The notes: generated by a model from the letters alone, not told the origin. Shown: positions 26,741-35,915, counted from the stretch's first letter. The stretch is 64,000 nt of DNA from Verrucomicrobiia bacterium DG1235 (GCA_000155695.1 DS990592.1:3271973-3335972); one strand, 5' to 3'. Made by a program: numbers and translations.

Positions 26741-27232
26741 ATGTCCTTCACCCACCTCGACGAATCCAACCAGCCGCACATGGTAGACGTGACCGATAAA
26801 AAAGTCACCCGCCGTTCCGCCACCGCCCGCGCCATCGTGCGACTCACCCCCGAGATCATGGCCCAATTCGACGGCCAAGAACTCCAGAGCAAAAAAGGCC
26901 CCGTCTTCCACACCGCCATCCTCGCCGGCATCCAAGCCGCCAAAAAAACCAGCGACCTCATCCCCCTCTGCCATCCGCTTCCCCTCACCAAATGCGCCGT
27001 CACCATCGCGCCCATCGAAGGACAGCCAGCCGTCGAGATCCTCGCCACCGCCGTCACCGACGCCAAGACCGGCGTCGAAATGGAAGCCCTCACCGCAGCC
27101 AGCGGAGCCGCCCTCACGTTGTACGACATGTGCAAAGCCCTCTCCAAAGCCATCGTCATCGAAGAAATAAAACTCCTCGAAAAAACCGGAGGCAAATCCG
27201 GCGACTACCAAGCTGAAACTCCCGATTCCTAA
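26741..27232 (+). CDS. moaC: Cyclic pyranopterin monophosphate synthase
   Basis: MoaC converts the MoaA product 3',8-cyclo-GTP to cyclic pyranopterin monophosphate. The 163-residue product starts [19 protein letters not shown] and shows [43 protein letters not shown] and [24 protein letters not shown], the active-site regions of the family (Lys, His and Met-Glu-Ala-Leu). I start at the ATG at 26741, 38 bases after moeA; the longer open frame overlapping moeA has no similarity. Stop and moaD start are five bases apart. Confidence 0.96.
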   Translation: MSFTHLDESNQPHMVDVTDKKVTRRSATARAIVRLTPEIMAQFDGQELQSKKGPVFHTAILAGIQAAKKTSDLIPLCHPLPLTKCAVTIAPIEGQPAVEILATAVTDAKTGVEMEALTAASGAALTLYDMCKALSKAIVIEEIKLLEKTGGKSGDYQAETPDS

Positions 27233-27237
27233 CTCCC

Positions 27238-27477
27238 GTGCAACTCACCATCACCTACTTCGCCCTCCTGCGCGACCAACGCGGACTCGACACCGAAACC
27301 ATCGATTCCCCCGCCGCCACCCCCGCAGAACTCTACACCCAGCTCGCCGAGCAACATAGCTTCACCCTGCCCAGCTCCGCCCTAAAAGTCGCCGTCAACG
27401 ACGACTTCGCCCACTGGACCACCCCACTCAAAGACGGCGACACCATCGTCTTCATCCCCCCCGTAGCCGGCGGCTAA
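27238..27477 (+). CDS. moaD: Molybdopterin synthase sulfur carrier subunit
   Basis: A 79-residue ubiquitin-like protein ending in PVAGG. The C-terminal Gly-Gly is adenylylated and thiocarboxylated by a MoeB-type enzyme and then donates sulfur to MoaE-bound cPMP. Typical strands: LTITYFALLRDQRG at the start, LKVAVNDDF and LKDGDTIVFIPPVAGG at the end. GTG start at 27238, directly behind moaC. Confidence 0.93.
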   Translation: MQLTITYFALLRDQRGLDTETIDSPAATPAELYTQLAEQHSFTLPSSALKVAVNDDFAHWTTPLKDGDTIVFIPPVAGG

Positions 27478-27487
27478 GCCCACCAAA

Positions 27488-27534
27488 CCTACCGTCGCAA
27501 CGCGACACCTACTCGCTCGTCAGAGCGACCTGAC
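27488..27534. repeat. Double-hairpin intergenic repeat, type I, copy 3
   Basis: Layout: ACCTACC, hairpin GTCGC-AAC-GCGAC (27494-27506), ACCTAC, hairpin TCGCTC-GTCA-GAGCGA (27513-27528), CCTGACA. It interrupts the molybdenum cofactor operon between moaD and moaE. Confidence 0.7.
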
Positions 27535-27550
27535 AATCTCTTACCACACC

Positions 27551-27630
27551 ATCCTGCCGCCGCCGCGCGGCGATCCCAAGTCACGCCGTAGAAATCGCGA
27601 AGGCGGATGCCCGCGCAGCGGATCCTGTTA
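27551..27630. repeat. Double-hairpin intergenic repeat, type II, copy 2
   Basis: ATCCTGC leads into a GC-rich palindrome (CGCCGC/GCGGCG, 27561-27572); after a 38-base spacer comes CCGC-GCA-GCGG (27611-27621) and ATCCTGTT. Word order matches the copy at 5374-5415. A short CAC repeat (27634-27650) follows, just before the moaE start. Confidence 0.5.
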
Positions 27631-27649
27631 AATCACCACCACCACCACC

Positions 27650-28081
27650 ATGCATTCACCCACCTTCAGCATGTCCTCCACCCCGCTCGAGCCGGAGGTC
27701 CTAAAAAAAGAACTCCTCGACTCCCACGCCGGAGCGCTCGCCACCTTCGAAGGCTGGGTGCGCAACCACAACGAAGGCCAGCCAGTCGACCAGCTCGAAT
27801 ACTCCTCCTACCCACAGCTCGCCGAAAAGGAAGGCCAACGCATCGTCGCCGAGGCCCTCGAACGCTTCGAGATCGACGCCGCCATCGCCCAACATCGCGT
27901 CGGCCTCCTCCCCATAGGCGGAATCGCCGTCTGGGTAGGCGTTTCAGCCGCCCACCGTGGAGCCGCCTTCGACGCCTGCCGCTACATAATCGAAGAGATT
28001 AAAAGCCGCGTACCCATCTGGAAGAAGGAATACTACTCAACCGGCGTCACAGACTGGGTGAATTGCCACCAAGAAACTTAA
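27650..28081 (+). CDS. moaE: Molybdopterin synthase catalytic subunit
   Basis: MoaE binds cPMP and receives two sulfurs from thiocarboxylated MoaD to form the dithiolene of molybdopterin. The 143-residue protein shows AGALATFEGWVRNHNEGQPV, LEYSSYPQLAEKEGQRIV, the HRVG element (AIAQHRVGLLPIGGIAVWVGVSAAHRGAAFDACRYIIEEIK) and the C-terminal PIWKKEYYSTGVTDWVN with the active-site lysines. It is separated from moaD by 172 bases of repeat sequence but shares its direction. A second possible start is the ATG eight residues in (MSSTPLEPE). Confidence 0.94.
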   Translation: MHSPTFSMSSTPLEPEVLKKELLDSHAGALATFEGWVRNHNEGQPVDQLEYSSYPQLAEKEGQRIVAEALERFEIDAAIAQHRVGLLPIGGIAVWVGVSAAHRGAAFDACRYIIEEIKSRVPIWKKEYYSTGVTDWVNCHQET

Positions 28082-28133
28082 TCCGAGCCCATCCGGGACG
28101 ATATTCCACAGTGTATAGCTGCGCGCTTAAAAG

Positions 28134-28400
28134 ATGCACTACGTGGAAAAACTATTTCAGTCACTTCAACCTCTCTACAATCAGCCGTGGTTCCCATACG
28201 CGGTCGGCGTTCTAGGGCTGATCTTCGCATACTCGGTCTGGATGACGCTTCGCTCCCTCCCCAAGCTCGTCATGTACCCCATCATCATGTCCACCGCAGT
28301 CATTATTTTCATGAACTGGATCTACCACCGCAACGAGCCGGAGATGCTTACCCCCATGGTCAACATGATCGCCCAGTTCCTGCCAAACTCCGGCCAGTAA
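28134..28400 (+). CDS. Small two-helix membrane protein of unknown function
   Basis: An 88-residue protein with two clear hydrophobic helices at about residues 21-39 (YAVGVLGLIFAYSVWMTL) and 45-64 (LVMYPIIMSTAVIIFMNWIY), separated by a short basic turn, and polar ends. AAAAG precedes the ATG by a few bases. I do not recognise the family. It follows moaE by 52 bases and could be co-transcribed, but no link to cofactor synthesis can be seen. Confidence 0.7.
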   Translation: MHYVEKLFQSLQPLYNQPWFPYAVGVLGLIFAYSVWMTLRSLPKLVMYPIIMSTAVIIFMNWIYHRNEPEMLTPMVNMIAQFLPNSGQ

Positions 28401-28625
28401 GTCCCGCAAGCGCTCCTCGCTTACCTCGCCCCCAAAGCCCGCCGCATCCCCGGCCCCGCTTCCGCGACATCGATTCGCCCCAAACCGCAATTCCGTTCAT
28501 GCGGCCCGCCAATACCCTTCATGTGTGGGAAAAATCCAACAGGATACCCAACACGATTCGCTTTTTAGCGCTTGATGGGGTCATTTAGCGGGACTTAACT
28601 CGCACCCCTCAAAACACGATCCACT

Positions 28626-30128
28626 ATGTCGACAGCACAATCAGACATCGGACTCATCGGCCTCGCCGTCATGGGTCAAAACCTCGCACTGAACATAGCC
28701 GACCACGGCTTCAAAATCTCGGTGTACAACCGCACGACGTCCAAGACCGACGAATTCGTCGCGAAGAACCCAGACACTCCCGGCGGCCTCGTCGGAGCGC
28801 AGACCCTCGAGGAATTCGTTCAGTCCCTCAAACGCCCGCGCAAGATCATCATCCTCGTCCAGGCAGGCAAAGCCACCGACGCCGTCATCGCCGGCCTCAC
28901 CCAGCTCCTCGAGCCAGACGACATCATCATCGACGGAGGCAACGCTCTCTGGACCGACACCATCCGTCGCGAGAAAGAGCTCAACGACGCTGGCTTCCGC
29001 TTCATCGGCTCCGGCGTCTCTGGCGGCGAAGAAGGAGCACGCTTCGGCCCCTCCCTCATGCCAGGCGGCAAAGAGTCCGCGTGGAACGAGCTCAAACCCA
29101 TCTGGGAAGCCATCGCCGCTAAAGTCGACGCAGAAACCGGCAAGCCCATCGAAGGCGCCGCGCCCGGCAAGCCCGTCGAAGGCGGCGTGACCTGCACCAC
29201 CTACATCGGCGAAAACGGAGCCGGCCACTACGTCAAGATGGTCCACAACGGCATCGAGTACGGCGACATGCAGATGATCTGCGAAGCCTACGCCATCATG
29301 TCCAAGCTCCTCGACATGGAGCCCAAGGAAATGTCCAAGGTCTTCGGCGAGTGGAACGAAGGCGTCCTCGACTCCTTCCTCATCGAAATCACCACCGACA
29401 TCCTCCAGCAGGACGACCCCGCCACCGGCAAGCCATTCGTCGACATCGTACTCGACACCGCCGGCCAAAAAGGCACCGGCAAGTGGACCTCCGTCAACGC
29501 CCTCGACATGGGCGTCGCCGCCCCCTCCATCGCCGAAGCCGTGTTCGCCCGCTGCATCTCCGCAGTCAAGGAAGAGCGCGTAGCCGCCTCCAAGATCATC
29601 AACCCCATCTTCGACGCCTTCGAAGGCGACAAGGACGAGTTCGTCCAAGCCATCCACGACGCCCTCTACTGCTCCAAGATCTGTTCCTACGCCCAAGGCT
29701 TCCAGCTCATGCGTGCCGCACAGGAAGAGTACGATTGGAAACTCAACTTCGGTGAGATCTCCATGATCTTCCGCGGAGGTTGCATCATCCGCGCCGCCTT
29801 CCTCCAGAAGATCTACGAAGCCTACCAACGCGACGAAAACCTCGCCAACCTCCTCCTCGACCCCTATTTCAAGGGCGAAGTCGAGCGCTGCGAGAAAAAC
29901 TGGCGCAAGGTCGTCGCCGCCGCCGCCACCTGCGGAGTCGCCATCCCGACCTTCATGTCCGCCCTGTCCTACTACGACAGCTACCGCAGCGAACGCCTCC
30001 CAGCAAACCTCCTGCAAGCCCAGCGCGACTACTTCGGAGCCCACACCTACGAGCGCGTCGACCAGCCACGCGGAAAATTCTTCCACATCGACTGGCCCGA
30101 TCCCGCCCGCCCCCAAATCGAAGCCTAG
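28626..30128 (+). CDS. gnd: 6-phosphogluconate dehydrogenase, decarboxylating
   Basis: Oxidises and decarboxylates 6-phosphogluconate to ribulose 5-phosphate with NADP in the oxidative pentose phosphate pathway. The 500-residue protein has the standard order: [22 protein letters not shown] (NADP Rossmann loop), [38 protein letters not shown] (catalytic Lys and substrate Asn), [12 protein letters not shown], and the C-terminal [10 protein letters not shown]. It is 20-30 residues longer than usual, partly from an insert at about 175-190 ([16 protein letters not shown]) with a near-repeat of GKPxEG. Single gene with a strong terminator. Confidence 0.97.
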   Translation: MSTAQSDIGLIGLAVMGQNLALNIADHGFKISVYNRTTSKTDEFVAKNPDTPGGLVGAQTLEEFVQSLKRPRKIIILVQAGKATDAVIAGLTQLLEPDDIIIDGGNALWTDTIRREKELNDAGFRFIGSGVSGGEEGARFGPSLMPGGKESAWNELKPIWEAIAAKVDAETGKPIEGAAPGKPVEGGVTCTTYIGENGAGHYVKMVHNGIEYGDMQMICEAYAIMSKLLDMEPKEMSKVFGEWNEGVLDSFLIEITTDILQQDDPATGKPFVDIVLDTAGQKGTGKWTSVNALDMGVAAPSIAEAVFARCISAVKEERVAASKIINPIFDAFEGDKDEFVQAIHDALYCSKICSYAQGFQLMRAAQEEYDWKLNFGEISMIFRGGCIIRAAFLQKIYEAYQRDENLANLLLDPYFKGEVERCEKNWRKVVAAAATCGVAIPTFMSALSYYDSYRSERLPANLLQAQRDYFGAHTYERVDQPRGKFFHIDWPDPARPQIEA

Positions 30129-30216
30129 CTCACTTAAGGCGCCGAGCGAAACGAGACTCTAGGAGCAACGCCACCAAGCAAACGCCTCTCACTCGCCAAG
30201 CAAATTCACCTCCCCC

Positions 30217-30245
30217 AGCCCGCGTCCCCCGACGCGGGCTTTTTC
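30217..30245 (+). terminator. Terminator of gnd
   Basis: A 10-bp perfect stem (AGCCCGCGTC / GACGCGGGCT, loop CCCC) leads straight into five T, 88 bases past the gnd stop codon. Confidence 0.9.
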
Positions 30246-30259
30246 GCACCCCAAAAAAA

Positions 30260-30292
30260 CCTCCCTAAAACCTCCCTAAAACCTCCCTAAAA
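30260..30292. repeat. Three tandem 11-bp units
   Basis: Three exact copies of CCTCCCTAAAA, followed by a broken fourth. The unit length equals about one helical turn. No gene overlaps. Confidence 0.85.
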
Positions 30293-30328
30293 CCTCACCC
30301 AACACCCCCCGAAACCCTCCCCGGAACA

Positions 30329-30354
30329 CGAAACGCGCAACGTTACACGTTTCG
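30329..30354. repeat. Imperfect 26-bp palindrome centred on AACGTT
   Basis: Arms CGAAACGCGCAAC and GTTACACGTTTCG pair at 11 of 13 positions with no loop. The centre AACGTT and a nearby CGCGCAA are shared with the 40-bp palindromes at 4515 and 62829, so it may be a distant member of the same element. It lies in the 360-bp gap between gnd and padR, which otherwise holds only the terminator, the tandem units and the padR operators. Confidence 0.5.
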
Positions 30355-30429
30355 CGCCCCAGCCCACCCCCGAAACACCTCTCCTTCTTCTCGCTCTAGA
30401 TTCGCCGACCCACGCCTCCACCTCCTTAT

Positions 30430-30475
30430 TGTTGACATCCTACATCAATCAAATTCTTATTGTAGACGTCCAACA
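30430..30475 (+). promoter_or_regulatory. padR-ADOP promoter with two 15-bp operator-like repeats
   Basis: TGTTGACATCCTACA (30430-30444) and TGTAGACGTCCAACA (30461-30475) are direct copies 31 bases apart; each is itself an inverted repeat of the form TGTnGACnTCnnACA. The first contains a perfect -35 box TTGACA (30432-30437). The second lies where a transcript would start. Two helix-dyad sites three turns apart directly before a padR gene strongly suggest autoregulation by PadR dimers. Confidence 0.65.
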
Positions 30476-30487
30476 TCAAGGAATCCT

Positions 30488-30823
30488 ATGACCGATACAA
30501 AGCACGAACTTATGCAGGGCACCCTCGACCTGCTCATCCTCAAGGTCCTTTCCGGCGAGAAGCTGCACGGATGGGACGCCGCCAAGCGCATCCAACTCCT
30601 CTCGGGCGACCGCTTCCTCATAAAACAAGGTTCCCTCTATCCCGCCCTTCACCGCCTTGAGCAAAAAGCCTGGATCGAAGCCGAATGGGGCGTATCCAAA
30701 GGCCGCAGCGCCAAATTTTACCAGGTCACGGAATCAGGCCACCAACAGCTCGAAGCTGAAACCAGCCGCTGGGAAAGCTTCGTCGAATCCGTCGCCATGA
30801 TCCTCGGCAAGAAAATTGTCTAG
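30488..30823 (+). CDS. PadR family transcriptional regulator
   Basis: A 111-residue winged-helix repressor of the short PadR subfamily. LMQGTLDLLILKVLSGEKLHGWDAAKRIQ is the typical first half, FLIKQGSLYPALHRLEQKAWIEAEW the recognition helix and wing, and YQVTESGHQQLEAE the start of the C-terminal dimerisation helix. AAGGA lies 7 bases before the ATG. The permease gene starts two bases after its stop codon (TAGCCATG), so they form one operon, the usual arrangement for this subfamily. Confidence 0.93.
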   Translation: MTDTKHELMQGTLDLLILKVLSGEKLHGWDAAKRIQLLSGDRFLIKQGSLYPALHRLEQKAWIEAEWGVSKGRSAKFYQVTESGHQQLEAETSRWESFVESVAMILGKKIV

Positions 30824-30825
30824 CC

Positions 30826-33516
30826 ATGAAAGACTGGATACGCATCTCCACCCATCGCCTGCGGTCGCTCTTCCATAGCTCCGACACCCGCGCCAAGCTC
30901 GACGATGAAATCGCCTTCCACATCGAAATGCTCACCGAGCAAAACGTTAAACAAGGCATGTCTCCCCCCAAAGCTCGCGCCGCAGCCCTAAGGGAATTCG
31001 GCCACGTCGATAGCGTGCGCGAAGCCTGCAAAGCATCCTGGGGCGTACGCCTCTACGAAGACTTCTTCATGGATCTACGCGACGCCATTCGCCAAGCCAT
31101 GAAACGCCAAGGCCACACCCTCGTCATCGTACTCACCCTCGGTATATGCCTCGGCTCCAACACCACCGCCCTAAACTTCGTTCAAAAGATCGTCTCCCAA
31201 CCCTACGACTACGAACAAGCGGACCGTATCCTGAAAGTGGGGATGCAGCAGCCGAAAGTCGGTCGTATGGAAGTCAGCGAGCTCTCTATCCCCAAATACG
31301 AAATCCTAAAACAAAACACTCTTGCCACTCTCGAAGTAGGCCTCATCGACAGCAAAGAATTAGATCTCGACCTCAAAGGAGATACTCAACGCGTCAAAGC
31401 AGACCTCATCACTTCGGACGTCTGGAGCATCACCGGAGTTCGCCCGCTATACGGACACCTCTTCTCCGCTCAGGAAATTTTGGACACAGACGGAAAACTG
31501 GCCGTGCTCAGCGAGTCCCTCGCCAATCAACTCGCCCAAGAATCGCAGTCCCTCATAGGATCCACCGTCCACCTCGACTCCAATCCCTACAAAGTCATCG
31601 GCATCGTTCCAAACTCCTTCCACCTCAGTTACACCAGAGCGAACCTCTTCCTCCCTCGCCTCTTCACGCCCAAAGAAAGAGAAGCTTCAAATCGATTCGA
31701 CCACTCCTACATAGGTATCGCCAAAGTGCTTCTCGGCACAAGCATCGAGCAAGCTCGTCATTCCATCAGCTCAGCTTACGACGTATACCTTGAAACGTAT
31801 CCAGAAGACCGCGACGACCAGGAACGCTATGGCTCTACCTTCGCCAGCATCCCTATAAACGAATCCCTAGAAGAAAGCCTCCCGCAAATCGGTGGCGCGT
31901 TTCACTCCATTCAAATCGTCACCCTCATCGTGCTCGCTATCGGCTGCCTCAATGTCAGCGGCATGTTCCTGCTCAAAAGCTATTCCCGCGTGCACGACTT
32001 CGCCATGAGAAAAGCCCTCGGAGCCACCAATTTCCGAATCGTACGCCAGATGGTTATCGAGGTCTGCTTCTACTTCTTCCTCGGGGGACTGACCAGCTTC
32101 CTCTTCCTACGCGCCGGATTCTGGGCTGCGGAAGCCCTCTACATCGACGAGATCCCATGGATCTCCTCATTCAAGATCGACCTCTTCTCCCTCGGAGCGA
32201 CCGCCGCGGTAGCCCTCGCCGCCGCCCTTCTCACCGCCATAGTACCCACCCTTTCAATACTTCGACGAGACCTAAACGAATACATAAAATCAGGCGGACG
32301 CACCACCACCTCTTCCGCATCCAAACATCGAATACACGCCTTCTTCGTCACCTCCCAGGTCTCCCTCTCGGTCATCCTCCTCGTCATGGCAGGTATCTTA
32401 ACCAGTAACTTGCACCAAACCCTACAGAAAGACATCGGCTTCCAGAAAGAGGGTCGCATCGCCTTCGAAGTCCCCCAGCCGACCTACCGCTTCGGCAGCG
32501 GACACGACGCATACCTAAGCAACGTTCTCCCCTACCAAGAACGCGCCCTTGAGACCATACGCACCCTACCCGGCGTCATTTCCGCCTCCGCTACCAACCG
32601 CATCCCCATGTCCCCCTACCACACCGGACATAGCACCATCACCATGACCCACCACGAGTACCAGCATGACGAGCCGCGCGCTCGAGTACTCAGAGTCACC
32701 ACTCGTCCTGGTTTTTTCGATACCATGGACTCCCGCCTGCTCAGAGGACGAGACTTCGCGGCCACCGACACCTTCGACACCGAGCGCGTCGTCATCGTCA
32801 GCCAAAACCTCGTCGATAAATACTATCAGGACCAAGAACCCATCGGCTCCACCCTTACCATGTGGGGCAATAGCATGCGCATCGTCGGAGTCGCCGAAGA
32901 CATGCAAGACAAGCCCTACTTCATCCCATGGGACGGCTACACCCTCTACTTCCCTTACACCCAATGGTCCGACCTCAGCCGAAAATACACCGTCTACATC
33001 GCCCACGTCCAAGGCGACATCGAACAACAGAGCCTCGCCATCGAACGTGCCCTCAAACGCCTCGACCCCCAGCTCACCGTCGTCTCCACCCCACTCTACG
33101 AAACCTTCGAAATGGCGACCTTCGCCCAGCGCATCCCTATGGTCATTTCGATTTTCTTCGGTTCGCTAGCCCTGCTGCTTTCCGGCCTCGGAATCTACGG
33201 ACTCATCAGCTACATCGTCGAAGAACGCGTCAAGGAACTCGGCATCCGCATGGCCTTCGGCGCCTCGCCGCGACGAATCCTAAAGCGCGTCCTAGGCGGC
33301 AGCGGGCAACTCGTCGCATGGGGCCTCGTCGTCGGACTCCTTATTGCCATCCCTGTTTCAATCAAAATCAATCCGATCCTTTCAGACATCGACGCCACCA
33401 ATCCCGCCATTTTCGCGACCGTATCCGCGTTCGTCCTGGCAATAAGCATCACCGCAAGCTTCATCCCAGCCAGACGCGCCACGCAAATCGACATCGCAAA
33501 AACATTGAAACTATAA
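30826..33516 (+). CDS. ADOP-type (duplicated orphan permease) ABC permease
   Basis: An 896-residue inner-membrane protein of the MacB/FtsX permease superfamily. Residues 1-75 form the small helical prefix domain usual for ADOP proteins (LDDEIAFHIEMLTEQNVKQGMSPPKARAAALREFG). Then come a helix, a first periplasmic MacB-like core domain, three helices (about 360-480), a further helix near 510-530, a second periplasmic core (VISASATNRIPMSP onward), and a last three-helix FtsX block (about 770-885, with LGIRMAFGASPRRILKRVL, the ATPase-coupling motif). No ATPase gene is nearby, hence 'orphan'. PadR plus ADOP pairs are common in Acidobacteriota and Verrucomicrobiota; substrate unknown. Confidence 0.9.
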   Translation: MKDWIRISTHRLRSLFHSSDTRAKLDDEIAFHIEMLTEQNVKQGMSPPKARAAALREFGHVDSVREACKASWGVRLYEDFFMDLRDAIRQAMKRQGHTLVIVLTLGICLGSNTTALNFVQKIVSQPYDYEQADRILKVGMQQPKVGRMEVSELSIPKYEILKQNTLATLEVGLIDSKELDLDLKGDTQRVKADLITSDVWSITGVRPLYGHLFSAQEILDTDGKLAVLSESLANQLAQESQSLIGSTVHLDSNPYKVIGIVPNSFHLSYTRANLFLPRLFTPKEREASNRFDHSYIGIAKVLLGTSIEQARHSISSAYDVYLETYPEDRDDQERYGSTFASIPINESLEESLPQIGGAFHSIQIVTLIVLAIGCLNVSGMFLLKSYSRVHDFAMRKALGATNFRIVRQMVIEVCFYFFLGGLTSFLFLRAGFWAAEALYIDEIPWISSFKIDLFSLGATAAVALAAALLTAIVPTLSILRRDLNEYIKSGGRTTTSSASKHRIHAFFVTSQVSLSVILLVMAGILTSNLHQTLQKDIGFQKEGRIAFEVPQPTYRFGSGHDAYLSNVLPYQERALETIRTLPGVISASATNRIPMSPYHTGHSTITMTHHEYQHDEPRARVLRVTTRPGFFDTMDSRLLRGRDFAATDTFDTERVVIVSQNLVDKYYQDQEPIGSTLTMWGNSMRIVGVAEDMQDKPYFIPWDGYTLYFPYTQWSDLSRKYTVYIAHVQGDIEQQSLAIERALKRLDPQLTVVSTPLYETFEMATFAQRIPMVISIFFGSLALLLSGLGIYGLISYIVEERVKELGIRMAFGASPRRILKRVLGGSGQLVAWGLVVGLLIAIPVSIKINPILSDIDATNPAIFATVSAFVLAISITASFIPARRATQIDIAKTLKL

Positions 33517-33947
33517 GATTCGAACACCACTAGGCCAATGCCCTAGGTTAGTCGCCTTTTTAAACATACGGTTTTATATCAACACTGTAAAATGATATTA
33601 CGCGTCAGCCCACTGAGAAAATACTACTATATCGATCGATCACAATAGCATCTAATCGCGAAACGCTTCGGATTCCCTGAATCACTTCAAATACCACTCA
33701 AAGCCCGTGTAGTGCATAACTACACGGGCTTTTCCGTATGCATAATCCACAACCGCGAAAAACGAGAGAAACCGAAACTGCTATTAATAATTTCTGGCGT
33801 TACTCATATTTCTTCTGCATATTTCCGATCTCCCCTAGGACTCCCCCCCTCGTAATTCTCCTCAAACAGCCGACCTTTCGTCGAAACGTTTTACCCCAAA
33901 AACGCTCGATGAAACAACTCTCCAACTTGAACTTGAGAATTAGTATC
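33517..33947. other. 430-bp region between the ADOP permease and the next gene
   Basis: No supported gene. It contains the terminator hairpin at 33700-33732 and AT-rich sequence on both sides. The frame of the following gene is open from 33738, but that part (residues lacking a signal peptide, with several Arg/Thr/Pro-rich runs) is probably leader. The promoter of the TonB cluster should lie between 33733 and 33947. Confidence 0.5.
33700..33735 (+). terminator. Strong hairpin terminator
   Basis: A perfect 14-bp stem (AAAGCCCGTGTAGT / ACTACACGGGCTTT, loop GCATA) ends in a short T-run. It lies 184 bases past the permease stop codon, and its symmetrical A/T ends could work in both directions. 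Confidence 0.8.
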
Positions 33948-35810
33948 ATGCGCCTACGGAATATCTGCTCCACGCTCGCAAAGACCGTTCTTTGCGCGGC
34001 CGCCCCGCTCTTTTTGCCTACGCTCCTCTTAGCCCAAGAAGAAAAGACCCCCGACCCCTGGTTTACCGAAGATCGAAAAGCTCCGGAGATCGAGGAAGCC
34101 CAAACTCCGGATCAGGACGCCCCAACTGCAATTCTTCGAAAAACTAAACCGGCCACCATCGCCAAACGCTTACGTAAATCCCTCGATCTCATTCCCGAAG
34201 GAAATCTCAGCAAGCGCATAGACCTCCTGGAAGAAATTGTATCCACCGCTAAATCAAGCCCCGAAGACCTCAGTCTTCTCGCAAGACTCAAGACCACCAA
34301 GCAAGACGCGATCAACGCGATCGACTCAGCTAGCGCCACCAGTCATTCGATTCTAGATTCGATAGAAAATATCGGAGCCTACTCTAACTATTTCAATTCA
34401 GACCCAAGTCTTCTCGTATACCTTCTCGAGTCTGATTTTTCGCAAAGACTCAGCGCCCATGTCAGCTCTCTAAGTCGCCGAGGAAAGGGAGCCGAGCTCG
34501 CAATCCTTCAATCGGAAATCAACAATTCTGGCCTAAAAAACATCTTCGGCTACCGGATTAAGACCTCAGTCATCGATGCTACGAGCGGAATGATTGCTCG
34601 CCGCTGGGATGAGTTATCTCTCAACGCCACCACTCTTCCCGGAGAAGCCTACCTCCTAGGCCGACTGCTAGAGCAAAATGACAAGAAGCTCGCCCTCGCT
34701 ATCGAGCTACCGCCAAACGCCGACCCCAAGCTCACCAGCAATATTGGCCGAAGTATAGAAAGCGCATGGGGCAAAGCCTTCAAGCTCGTCGACCAACAAG
34801 CCCGAGCGAAGCAACCAGAGTTCATACTTAAAATTGATGCAAACCGTATCCAATCGACACATACATCCAGCGAAAAAACCGTCGAATCCGTAATTCCAGG
34901 AGCAATCGTAGAGGAGCCAAACCCTGATTTCCTCGATCTGGTCGCGCGATACGAAAAAGCAGCCAGTATCTACGAAAACGCCGTCAAATCCTACGAAGCG
35001 CGCTACCAGCAATATTTGGACTCAATGGACGACACGGAATATAGAAACGCACAGGCAAGCCTCAAACAGGCTGAATCAAACCTCAAGGCCACTCCTCCTC
35101 CCACGGGTCCTGGCAGCAGCCCCGAATACGACGCCGCCCGAGCGCAATTCCAAACCGCACAAGCGTTGGCATTCTCAATTTCAGCTCCCTCCGCGATTCA
35201 ACCAAGTGAACCTGTACCCTACCACCTCGATATCCTCGAAGAACTCTACCTCGTCCCAAGCACGCTCATAAGCAGCGAGGATAAAACCCCCTACGAGTAC
35301 GTCGAAAAATCGCTCTCCTATATCTTCGAGAGCAGAGCCCCCATTACCCTCGAATCACCTGCGAGCGAGAAGGTCGCCGCCGAGTCTCTCGTTACTTTCA
35401 CCCAAAATCGCGCTTGGACGAAAACCTTAGGAGCAAACCCGCGGGACCCTACAGCCGACGAAGGAACGTATTCTGAATCCGCTTACAACTCAGCTCTCGA
35501 TATCTTCGGTCTCGAATTCAGTTCACACTGCGCCCGAGAGCTAGGCTCCCTATTCGAAAAAGCGAAAACCAGCCTCCAAACGCAGCAAAACGACCTCCCT
35601 CAAACACTCCTCTACCTAGCCTTAAAAGCCGCTACATCGGGGTCTGACCAGCTCGCCATCAACGAGGCAGAACTCAAATCCCTCGCCGAACTCGCCCAGA
35701 AACCCAATCTATCCTCAAGCCAGTTCCGAGCGCGATGCATCGCCCTAATCCTCGCAAAAACAGAGTTCTCAAATCTGGCGGACGAGGAGCAAATCGCTCA
35801 ATTCCTCTAA
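33948..35810 (+). CDS. Exported protein of unknown function heading the TonB cluster
   Basis: About 620 residues. From the ATG at 33948 the N-terminus is a good signal peptide (MRLRNICSTLAKTVLCAAAP ... LLLAQ-EE); an ATG at 33909 would place 13 residues before it. The mature protein is rich in Ser, Ala, Leu and Glu with long helical stretches: a segment at about 80-140 built of short Lys/Leu/Ile repeats, and a coiled-coil-like part near 365-420 (YEKAASIYENAVKSYEARYQQYLDS) followed by a Pro-rich linker. No enzyme motif is recognisable. It precedes the DUF3450 gene by 105 bases in the same direction. A role as periplasmic or outer-membrane-side partner of the TonB system is inference from position only. 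Confidence 0.7.
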   Translation: MRLRNICSTLAKTVLCAAAPLFLPTLLLAQEEKTPDPWFTEDRKAPEIEEAQTPDQDAPTAILRKTKPATIAKRLRKSLDLIPEGNLSKRIDLLEEIVSTAKSSPEDLSLLARLKTTKQDAINAIDSASATSHSILDSIENIGAYSNYFNSDPSLLVYLLESDFSQRLSAHVSSLSRRGKGAELAILQSEINNSGLKNIFGYRIKTSVIDATSGMIARRWDELSLNATTLPGEAYLLGRLLEQNDKKLALAIELPPNADPKLTSNIGRSIESAWGKAFKLVDQQARAKQPEFILKIDANRIQSTHTSSEKTVESVIPGAIVEEPNPDFLDLVARYEKAASIYENAVKSYEARYQQYLDSMDDTEYRNAQASLKQAESNLKATPPPTGPGSSPEYDAARAQFQTAQALAFSISAPSAIQPSEPVPYHLDILEELYLVPSTLISSEDKTPYEYVEKSLSYIFESRAPITLESPASEKVAAESLVTFTQNRAWTKTLGANPRDPTADEGTYSESAYNSALDIFGLEFSSHCARELGSLFEKAKTSLQTQQNDLPQTLLYLALKAATSGSDQLAINEAELKSLAELAQKPNLSSSQFRARCIALILAKTEFSNLADEEQIAQFL

Positions 35811-35915
35811 GTCACACCCAATCCAACCCTAGACCTTCACCGCAGATTAGTGGAGGTCGAAATTGGGCAACAAATCCATCCCGTCCGAATTCGCTTACAC
35901 TGCCAGATCCTCCAC

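Noticed and set aside
27634-27650. CAC trinucleotide repeat before moaE, which reads as a His run
   Set aside because: It lies upstream of the moaE ATG in an untranslated gap, and no frame through it makes a supported protein; treated as simple sequence.
28641-30116. Long minus-strand open frame of 491 codons opposite gnd
   Set aside because: It is the complement of a clear gnd gene; its product is a low-complexity Gly/Ala/Val/Asp-rich chain. GC-rich third positions keep the antisense frame open. The same holds for the long antisense frames opposite the sulfatase (8258-9409) and glyS (46209-47660).
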